Assembly (NCBI RefSeq): GCF_900112645.1
Contig: NZ_FOMO01000002.1
Location: forward strand, 57,593 to 121,592
Reading direction: 5' to 3'
DNA: 64,000 nt
From: Phytopseudomonas straminea
Lineage (GTDB): Bacteria > Pseudomonadota > Gammaproteobacteria > Pseudomonadales > Pseudomonadaceae
The notes below the pieces were generated by a model, which saw only the letters and a list, made by a program, of their open reading frames with translations, was not told the origin of the DNA and searched no databases. Position 1 is the first letter of the stretch. Each line of letters begins with the position of its first letter. The position numbers were made by a program, and so were the translations under genes. Below, piece after piece: positions 57,826 through 64,000 of the stretch.

Positions 57826-59364
57826 TCAGTCCTGCAGTTTGGCGGCCAGCGCCTTGACCCGCGCCAGGTCGCCACCGGCTACCTTGGTCAGGCCTTCGCC
57901 ATACTGCGCATCGGCCTTGTAGAAGAACGACAGCATGATGTGCTTGCTCTCGTCTTCGGCTTCGGCCAGGGCGCCGCCCAGGCTGGCGATCAGATCGCCC
58001 TGCATCTTCTTGTCATAGGAGCGGTACAGCTCGCCGGCCTGCTTGAAGTTCTGCTCACGCTGGATCTTCTTCTGCTCGGTGGTGCCGCTCAGCGGCAGGT
58101 TGCTGTAGCGCGCATGCTCGGTGGGAGGCCGCGGGTTGATGCGGCTGGGCTCGTAGTTCACCTCGGTGGTGGTGTGGCCGATGTTCGCTGCGCCATCCTG
58201 GTTGCCGTTGTTGACCGGCACCTTGGCCTGGTTGATCGGCAGGAAGGCATGGTTGGCGCCCAGGCGGTACATCTGTGTGTCGGCATAGGAGAACAGCCGG
58301 CCCTGCAGCAGACGATCCTCGGACGGCTCGATGCCCGGCACCAGGTTGGACGGCGCCATGGCCACCTGTTCGGTTTCCTGGAACACGTTGTCCGGGTTCT
58401 TGTTCAAGACCATCTGGCCGATCTTCTTGTAGGGCACGTCCGGCCAGATCTTGGTGGCATCCAGCGGATCGAAGTCGTACTTGGCCAGGTCAGCCGGTTC
58501 GAGCACCTGGATGTACAGGTCCCACTTGGGGTAGTCGCCAGCGTTGATCGTGGTGATCAGGTCACGGCTCATGTGGTTGAAATCCTTTCCCTGGATCTGC
58601 TCGGTCTGCTGCGGATCGTTGTTCTTCACGCCCTGCAGGCTGCGCCACTGAAACTTGACGTAGCGGTACTCGTTTTTGGCGTTGACCAGCTTGTAGGCGT
58701 GCACGCTGTTGCCGTTCATTTGCCGGTAGTTGGCCGGCGTGCCCTCATTGGAATAAAGCAGGGTCAGGGTGCGGGTGGCTTCAGGCACGTGACTGAAGAA
58801 GTCGAACTGGGTACGGTTACTGCCGTAATTGGTGTTCGGGTCGGGCTTGAAGGCATGCACCATGTCCGGGAACTTGATGGCATCGCGGATGAAGAAGGTC
58901 GGGAAGTTGTTGCCGACCAGGTCCCAGTTGCCTTCGCTGGTGTAGAACTTGGTGGCGAAACCGCGCGGGTCACGCAGGGTTTCCGGCGAATGGTTGCCGT
59001 GCACCACACTGGAAAAACGCACGAAAACCGGTGTGGTGGTGCCCTTGCTGAAGACCTTGGCGCGGGTCAGGTCGGAGATGTCCGCCGTGGCGGTGAACTC
59101 GCCATGGGCGCCGGTACCGCGGGCATGCACCACGCGCTCGGGGATGCGCTCGCGGTCGAAGCGCTGCAGCTTCTGGATCAGCTGCACGTCCTGCAGTAGG
59201 GTCGGGCCGGTGTCGCCTGCGGTCTGTGAATTCTGGTTATCGCCTACCGGTGCGCCATTGTCGCGAGTCAGCGGCGCAGCTTGGGCAGACAGACCAAGGA
59301 GCGAAGCGGACAAGGCCGCGGTCATCAAACCAAGGGCGGGCGCCCATGAGGTGGTGGGTTTCAT
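57826..59364 (-). CDS. katB: Exported catalase KatB
   Basis: A 512-aa clade III heme catalase with an N-terminal signal peptide (residues 1-29, ending SAQA). Catalytic His80 (RVVHARGTGAHG), Asn in NNFPTFFIRDA, and the heme-ligand Tyr in RLFSYADTQMYRLG. Family length and the partner ankB identify KatB, the paraquat/peroxide-inducible catalase. ATG 59364 has GAGG eight bases upstream. A possible OxyR-type site lies 101-125 bp upstream. Confidence 0.93.
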   Translation of the reverse strand: MKPTTSWAPALGLMTAALSASLLGLSAQAAPLTRDNGAPVGDNQNSQTAGDTGPTLLQDVQLIQKLQRFDRERIPERVVHARGTGAHGEFTATADISDLTRAKVFSKGTTTPVFVRFSSVVHGNHSPETLRDPRGFATKFYTSEGNWDLVGNNFPTFFIRDAIKFPDMVHAFKPDPNTNYGSNRTQFDFFSHVPEATRTLTLLYSNEGTPANYRQMNGNSVHAYKLVNAKNEYRYVKFQWRSLQGVKNNDPQQTEQIQGKDFNHMSRDLITTINAGDYPKWDLYIQVLEPADLAKYDFDPLDATKIWPDVPYKKIGQMVLNKNPDNVFQETEQVAMAPSNLVPGIEPSEDRLLQGRLFSYADTQMYRLGANHAFLPINQAKVPVNNGNQDGAANIGHTTTEVNYEPSRINPRPPTEHARYSNLPLSGTTEQKKIQREQNFKQAGELYRSYDKKMQGDLIASLGGALAEAEDESKHIMLSFFYKADAQYGEGLTKVAGGDLARVKALAAKLQD

Positions 59365-59464
59365 CGGTGAATCCTCGTCGTTTTTATGAGTACGCGCGTC
59401 ATGCGCTCGCACCAAATTACGAGAGGCCCGCCGCCTGGCTAAATTGGAAAAAGCCAGCGCCTTG

Positions 59465-59489
59465 ATAGGCAATGTTTATTACCTGATAG
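59465..59489 (-). promoter_or_regulatory. Possible OxyR-type site upstream of katB
   Basis: ATAG-N7-TTAT-N6-ATAG (59465-59489) resembles the OxyR pattern ATAG-N7-CTAT-N7-ATAG, about 100 bp before the katB start. One spacer is a base short and the fourth element is missing, so support is weak; katB is OxyR-controlled in P. aeruginosa. Confidence 0.3.
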
Positions 59490-59549
59490 AGCGCAGGCGT
59501 GGCAAGCGAAGCGGCGATCAAGCCGCCGCTTCTGCTCTTTCACCAGCCC

Positions 59550-61472
59550 TCAAACCCGAAAGTGGCTGACCATCAGCTGCAGCTCATTGCCCAGGCGCGC
59601 GAGTTCGGCGCTCGAAGCGGCCGTCTCTTCGCTGGCCTCGGCGGTCTGCTCGGAAATGTCGCGCACGTTGACCACGCTGCGGCTGATCTCCTCGGCCACC
59701 GCGCCCTGCTGCTCGGCAGCGGCGGCGATCTGCTGGTTCATCGCCTGGATGCTCGATACCTTGCTGGTGATCGCGCCTAGCGCATCGCCGGCGCGGCGGG
59801 CCAGCGCCACGCTGCTGTCGGTCAGCTCGCGGCTACCCTGCATGATGGTCGCCACCTGCTGAGTACCCTGCTGCAGGCCGGCGATCAGCCCTTCGATTTC
59901 CTCGGTGGACTTCTGGGTGCGCTGCGCCAGGCCGCGTACCTCATCCGCCACCACGGCGAACCCCCGTCCGGCCTCCCCGGCCCGCGCCGCCTCGATGGCG
60001 GCGTTGAGGGCCAGCAGGTTGGTCTGCTCGGCCACGGCCTTGATCACGTCCATCACCCCGCCGATCTTCTTGCTCTCGCTCTGCAGCTCGCCCATGGCGT
60101 CGCTGGAGCGGCTGACCTCAGTCGCTAGCCTGTCGATCTGCGCGATGGCCTCGGCCACCACGCGATCGCCTTGGGCAGCCTCGATATCAGCATCGGACGC
60201 CGCTTGCGAGGCATCGGCCGCGCTGCGCGCCACTTCCTGCACGGTGGCGGACATTTCCTGCATGGCGGTAGCCACCTGATCGGTTTCCACCTTCTGGCTG
60301 TTCACGCCGGCGCTGGTCTGTTCGGTAACGGCCGACAACTGCTCAGCGGCGCTGGCGATCTGGGTGACACCATCACGAATACCGCCGATCAGGTCGCGCA
60401 AGGTGCTGCCCATGCGGGCGATGCCCTGTTGCACTACGCCCAGTTCGTCGCGGCGGGTGACCTGCAGCGTCTGGGTCAGGTCGCCACTGGTGATGCGCTC
60501 GACCGCCTCCAGAGTCTCTTGCAACGGGCGGGTGATCTGCCGGGTGATCAGCCAGGCTGCGACGATGCCGACCAGCAGCGCCAGCAGTGTGGCGGCGGTC
60601 ATCATCCGGGTAGCGAAGGAAGTATCGCTGTCGCGCAGTTTGATCTGCATGGCCAGCAGCGCATCGCTGCCCTTGACGATCTGCAGCACCTGCTCGGTCA
60701 TGGCATCGCGCAGCTGGACGCGCTCGGCGATTGCCGTGCGATAGGTATCCAGCAGGGCACGGTAACTGCCTACAGCGCTTTCCAGTTGCTGGATCAGGTC
60801 GCGGTAGTCACCGCTGAACGTCGAGGTCAAATTATCCAACCCCTGGTCGGTACCCTCGATTTGCTGGTTCAACGCCCGCTCGGTCTGCTCGTTGGTGTCG
60901 GCGGTGTAACTCAGCATGCGGTAACGCAGGGTCTGCAGGTCGTCCTTGGTGCGAGCGACGGCCTGGTAGCGCGCCAAACCCGCCGCATCGGCAGCGGCGC
61001 CGCGCAGCACATCCTCCCGGACCTTGTCGACCAGCTCAAGTGCCCGATCGGCCAGTTGGACCATCTCGGCCCGGGACTTGTTGGCGCTGGCGTATACCGC
61101 ATTGGTCTTGTCGTAAGCCTTCTGGTACTGGTCGATCAGTTCGATTTGTTCATTTATCAGCCGCACATTTTCCGGGCTGCGAAACTTCGGCCGTATGGCC
61201 TGCTGCAGCTGCGAAAGGGTGCGGATATGCTGCTGCACCTTGTCGGCCTCCGTCGCACTGCCGTTGGAGAGCAGATACTGCAAACGTGCCACCCGCAGAT
61301 CGGTCAGGGTATGGGTGAGCTGATTGACATCGGTCATACGCTCGGTACGCTCCACCACCTTGCCGAGGCTGGTCCAGCCCACGAAGGCCAGGGCCATGGT
61401 CAGGAGCAGCACAAGGCCGAAGCCGAGAGCCAATTTCAGGGTCACGCTGATGTTGCCAAACCACGTATTCAT
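59550..61472 (-). CDS. Methyl-accepting chemotaxis protein with HBM-type sensor domain
   Basis: A 640-aa chemoreceptor: TM1 at about 12-33, a ~255-residue helical periplasmic domain of the size and helix pattern of HBM (helical bimodular) sensors, TM2 near 292-312, HAMP, and the signalling tip [22 protein letters not shown] receptors often sense organic acids (as McpS). GGAG six bases before ATG 61472 supports the start. It lies upstream of katB on the same strand, 185 bp away. Confidence 0.9.
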   Translation of the reverse strand: MNTWFGNISVTLKLALGFGLVLLLTMALAFVGWTSLGKVVERTERMTDVNQLTHTLTDLRVARLQYLLSNGSATEADKVQQHIRTLSQLQQAIRPKFRSPENVRLINEQIELIDQYQKAYDKTNAVYASANKSRAEMVQLADRALELVDKVREDVLRGAAADAAGLARYQAVARTKDDLQTLRYRMLSYTADTNEQTERALNQQIEGTDQGLDNLTSTFSGDYRDLIQQLESAVGSYRALLDTYRTAIAERVQLRDAMTEQVLQIVKGSDALLAMQIKLRDSDTSFATRMMTAATLLALLVGIVAAWLITRQITRPLQETLEAVERITSGDLTQTLQVTRRDELGVVQQGIARMGSTLRDLIGGIRDGVTQIASAAEQLSAVTEQTSAGVNSQKVETDQVATAMQEMSATVQEVARSAADASQAASDADIEAAQGDRVVAEAIAQIDRLATEVSRSSDAMGELQSESKKIGGVMDVIKAVAEQTNLLALNAAIEAARAGEAGRGFAVVADEVRGLAQRTQKSTEEIEGLIAGLQQGTQQVATIMQGSRELTDSSVALARRAGDALGAITSKVSSIQAMNQQIAAAAEQQGAVAEEISRSVVNVRDISEQTAEASEETAASSAELARLGNELQLMVSHFRV

Positions 61473-61835
61473 CGATTGCTCCAACTGCACATTCAAGTAA
61501 TCAAAACTGGGCGCTTTTCTTTTTGGCCAGCCGCACTCCCAGCGCGGTTCGGGACGACCTCCCAGTCGTCATCCTGAAATTTTGCTTGGCTCGAGACACC
61601 GCGAAACACGCAGCCCGAAACAGCAATATCAAAGTGATATCGCATTGACGTACGCCGCTTCGCTTGGTTCAGCGTTTTTTTGTATGAAGGTGGTTAAGGG
61701 CAGGCGTCAGGAGGTAGCGCAACGGGCCGAAGCCCCGGCAGAAGCTGGGTGGCCACGAATCGCCGCTGAACGTTTTTCGACCCAATCCCTCGCCCGGCGG
61801 TCTGAGCCAGAACAGGCCACCGTGTGGAGCGACCG
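61473..61835. other. 363-bp promoter region between MCP and DUF421 genes
   Basis: No convincing gene. An inverted repeat ATATCA-AAG-TGATAT (61626-61640) may be an operator for either divergent gene. A T7 run (61676-61682) after a 4-bp stem is too weak to call a terminator. I see no clear FliA promoter for the MCP. Confidence 0.45.
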
Positions 61836-62528
61836 ATGAGCGCATTCGATTGGCAGCGCATGCTGCTGGGAGATTTCCCCTGGCTGTTTCTGGGCGAAGT
61901 GGCGTTTCGCGCGCTGTTCGCCTTCGTGGTGGTGTTCGTGTTTCTCAAGGTCAGCGGCCGGCGCGGCATTCGCCAGCTGTCGCTGTTCGAGCTGGTGGTC
62001 ATCCTCACCCTCGGCTCGGCGGCCGGTGACGTGTCGTTCTACGACGACGTGCCGCTGCTACCGGTGGCCATGGTGTTCGTCACCCTGCTGGTGCTGTACC
62101 GCGCCACCGTGACGATGATGCGCCGCAGCGAGCGCTTTTCCGACTGGATGGAAGGCAAGCCCGTAACCATCATCAAGGACGGGCTCTACGAGCTGAACAG
62201 CCTGGATCACCTGAACATTTCGTCCGACGAATTCTTCATGGAGCTGCGCCAGCAAGGCGTCGAGCATCTGGGTCAGGTGCGCCTCGGCATTCTGGAAACC
62301 GACGGCGACATGAGCCTGTACTTCTTCGCCGCCGATGCGGTAAAGCCCGGCCTTAGCGTGTTGCCGGCCGAGCACCGCCCGGAGTACCAAGAAGTGTCGC
62401 AGAACGGCGTTTATGCCTGCATACGCTGCGGCCATATCCAGCCTATGGTCGCAGGGCAACAGGCCAGTTGCCCGCGCTGCACCCAGCGTACCTGGTCGCC
62501 GGCACTCAGCCACCAACGGCAGCGCTGA
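61836..62528 (+). CDS. DUF421 (YetF-like) membrane protein with C-terminal zinc ribbon
   Basis: A 230-aa inner-membrane protein with three N-terminal helices (about 8-95) and a cytoplasmic DUF421 domain (KPVTIIKDGLYELNSLDHLNI, FMELRQQGVEHLGQVRLGILE). The C-terminus has two CxxC pairs (CIRCGH and CPRCTQ) forming a zinc ribbon. GGAG six bases upstream supports ATG 61836. Function unknown. Confidence 0.88.
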   Translation: MSAFDWQRMLLGDFPWLFLGEVAFRALFAFVVVFVFLKVSGRRGIRQLSLFELVVILTLGSAAGDVSFYDDVPLLPVAMVFVTLLVLYRATVTMMRRSERFSDWMEGKPVTIIKDGLYELNSLDHLNISSDEFFMELRQQGVEHLGQVRLGILETDGDMSLYFFAADAVKPGLSVLPAEHRPEYQEVSQNGVYACIRCGHIQPMVAGQQASCPRCTQRTWSPALSHQRQR

Positions 62529-62638
62529 TCAAGGCAACAGCGCCTTGAGAAAAATCACCTGAACGGATTCGCAGCGCAGCGCCTCTACCTTTTTATCGCG
62601 CCGGGAACGAGGCGCTCCAAGAAGAAAAGGTCCGCACC

Positions 62639-62734
62639 ATGACTACATTCCTGATCGGCTCGGCAGTGGTACTCCTGACTCTGTTCGTGATTGGCCTGTA
62701 CTCCGGCGTCACCATCCTGCATGAGCTCGAATGA
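62639..62734 (+). CDS. Small single-pass membrane peptide (31 aa)
   Basis: Reads MTTFLIGSAVVLLTLFVIGL then 11 more residues to a TGA. One membrane helix (about 3-22) and a short polar tail ending HELE. AAAAGG lies eight bases before the ATG. The composition is that of a genuine small inner-membrane protein, but I cannot place it in a family. It starts 110 bp after the DUF421 gene on the same strand. Confidence 0.55.
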   Translation: MTTFLIGSAVVLLTLFVIGLYSGVTILHELE

Positions 62735-62792
62735 CCCGCAACAATGCCTTGGCAGCTTCGCCTGCCGGGGCTTTTGTCGGGGTGCGACATGC

Positions 62793-63740
62793 CTAAACCT
62801 GCCGCTCTTGCCCTGCCCGCGCAGGCAGCCCGGCACGGCGCTTCACCGCCCCCGGCGACACGCCAACCGACCGTTTGAACGCACGGCTGAACGCCGCCAG
62901 CGAGCCATAGCCAAGCGCCTCGGCTACCCGCTCGACCGATGCCGGCTCATCACTCAGGTGCTGCATGGCCAGGCGCATCCTCAAGTCGGTCAAGTAGCGC
63001 AACGGCGCCAAACCCAGGGCGTGTAGAAACCGCTGCGCGAACACGGAACGCGACTGCCCTGCCTCGCTCGCCAGCGACGCCACCGTCCATGGTCGCTCTG
63101 GGTGCCGGTGCATCGCCAGCAGCGCTTTGCTCAAGCGCGGATCATGCAGCGCACCGAGCCACCCGCCCGCCTCGCCGCCACTGCCGGTAACCCAGCCCCG
63201 CACGATCAGCGCCGCCACCACCTCGGCCAACCGCGCCAAGATGCCGCCATGGCCAACCAGCAACAGCAGGGATTCGCGCTCCATCGCCTCGAGCAGCGGG
63301 CGAATCTCCGGCGAGCAGTCGAGCAGCGTGTCAACGCGCATTACCGCCGGCATGGCCGCCACCAGCGGCTGCATGCCGCCCAACTGCAGCTGCATGCAGC
63401 AACTGAAAAGGATCGCTGCCTGTGGGTCGGCGGGCTGCTCGTCAGCCGGCAGGTTCAGGTCGAATGCCTGGATGGCATCGCTGCCGACCTTCGGTGCCGC
63501 CAAAATCGCATGCTGCCCGCCGCGCGGCAGCAGCACCGCATCACCGCTCTCCAGGCAATGCACGTCGCCGCCTGGGCCATGCAGCCAGACTGGTCCGCGC
63601 GCCACGAAGTGAAACTGCCCGCGCCCCAGCTCGTTGGTAAACGCGATGCCCCCGCCAGCCCGCATCCTGAGGCGACGAAACTGCACACCACACAAGCGCA
63701 TGCCGCTCAGCAGCTCGCTGATCAGGTCACTCGCAGCCAT
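62793..63740 (-). CDS. AraC-family regulator with cupin domain
   Basis: A 315-aa regulator. The N-terminal cupin-type sensor domain (VWLHGPGGDVHCLESGDAVLL at about 50-72) matches the AraC/cupin_6 group, and the C-terminus has two helix-turn-helix motifs (WTVASLASEAGQSRSVFAQRF and ASVERVAEALGYGSLAAFSRAF). Divergent from the truncated hydrolase gene, its likely target. Confidence 0.9.
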   Translation of the reverse strand: MAASDLISELLSGMRLCGVQFRRLRMRAGGGIAFTNELGRGQFHFVARGPVWLHGPGGDVHCLESGDAVLLPRGGQHAILAAPKVGSDAIQAFDLNLPADEQPADPQAAILFSCCMQLQLGGMQPLVAAMPAVMRVDTLLDCSPEIRPLLEAMERESLLLLVGHGGILARLAEVVAALIVRGWVTGSGGEAGGWLGALHDPRLSKALLAMHRHPERPWTVASLASEAGQSRSVFAQRFLHALGLAPLRYLTDLRMRLAMQHLSDEPASVERVAEALGYGSLAAFSRAFKRSVGVSPGAVKRRAGLPARAGQERQV

Positions 63741-63854
63741 GCATGCACCTCCAAAATTCAGGACGAATGATCAATAATAAAAAACGATACGTCATGGATC
63801 GTCCCAGAACAGCGCCCTAGACTCAACGCCATTCGTTCAGACTCAGGAGCCCCC

Positions 63855-64000
63855 ATGCATCCCTCAAGCCTTTTCAGAACCCTGCGCCATCTCTGGCTCG
63901 CGTTCTTGCTTGCCGCCCTCTCCAGCGCCGCCTTCGCCGCTGAAAAACACTACCGCGTGACCACGCCCGATGGCCTGCAATTGGCCGTGCAGGAAGCGGG
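63855..64000 (+). CDS. Exported alpha/beta hydrolase (5' end only)
   Basis: Only the first 48 codons are in the window. Signal peptide (LWLAFLLAALSSAAFAAEK) followed by YRVTTPDGLQLAVQEAG, the usual start of an alpha/beta hydrolase (epoxide-hydrolase or lipase type). AGGAG six bases before the ATG. The catalytic part lies beyond the edge. Divergent from the AraC gene. Confidence 0.7.
   Translation, partial: MHPSSLFRTLRHLWLAFLLAALSSAAFAAEKHYRVTTPDGLQLAVQEA

Noticed and set aside
61582..61839. 85-codon frame in the MCP/DUF421 gap
   Set aside because: No ribosome site, odd composition and overlap with the DUF421 start; regarded as non-coding.

Overview
This window reads as chromosome of a Pseudomonas species. 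It is GC-rich, almost wall-to-wall genes, and the gene order and protein sequences closely match what I recall of P. aeruginosa-type genomes: sagS-ospR-gpx-msrB-alaA-htpX-tpm, etfBA/etfQO, tatD-pilZ-holB-tmk-mltG-pabC-fabF-acpP-fabG-fabD-plsX-rpmF, recC-recB-recD and katB-ankB. I see no prophage, insertion sequence, CRISPR array or integrated plasmid. Mobile-like DNA is limited to two REP-type inverted pairs and one MITE-like repeat of about 142 bp.

Layout. 1-10 kb: a tRNA-Glu with its promoter, a conserved membrane-anchored protein, free methionine sulfoxide reductase and a DUF815 ATPase, the hybrid sensor kinase SagS, then a redox block (OspR regulator, glutathione peroxidase, MsrB), AlaA, HtpX protease and Tpm. 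10-18.6 kb: a LigB-type dioxygenase, PabB, the DEAD-box helicase DeaD, a SnoaL-like protein, a spermidine-synthase-like methyltransferase fold, class II DAHP synthase, a 55-aa DUF2897 protein and a CPBP protease. 18.6-25.7 kb: envelope and signalling genes, including a translationally coupled VWA lipoprotein / ECF sigma / anti-sigma operon, a MocR regulator, an OmpA-like/DUF4398 lipoprotein pair and a periplasmic solute-binding protein.

25.8-34 kb: an alpha/beta hydrolase, the electron-transfer flavoprotein genes on either side of a shared promoter that carries a PsrA-type box, DUF1285 and DUF4823 genes, a TetR regulator, a class V aminotransferase and a probable RgsA small RNA. 33.9-44.8 kb: a long reverse-strand run joining DNA replication (holB, tmk), pilus/c-di-GMP (pilZ), cell wall (mltG), folate (pabC) and fatty-acid/phospholipid synthesis (fabF, acpP, fabG, fabD, plsX) with rpmF and the DUF177 gene; maf diverges from its head. 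44.9-54 kb: recC-recB-recD with 4-bp stop/start overlaps. 54-64 kb: an HxlR regulator with a divergent MFS pump, an orphan 2-oxoglutarate dioxygenase, the periplasmic catalase KatB with AnkB, an HBM-type chemoreceptor, a DUF421 protein, a 31-aa membrane peptide, an AraC regulator and the start of an exported hydrolase cut by the window edge.

Themes. Oxidative-stress defence recurs (MsrC, OspR/Gpx, MsrB, KatB/AnkB, HtpX). Several regulators have visible palindromes or direct repeats at the right promoter. Nothing amounts to a clearly unprecedented system. The least-described items are the VWA-ECF-anti-sigma operon, the DUF4398/OmpA lipoprotein pair, the repeat-displaced 2OG dioxygenase and the 31-aa membrane peptide. 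Functions rest on sequence motifs and remembered family knowledge; no database search was run.
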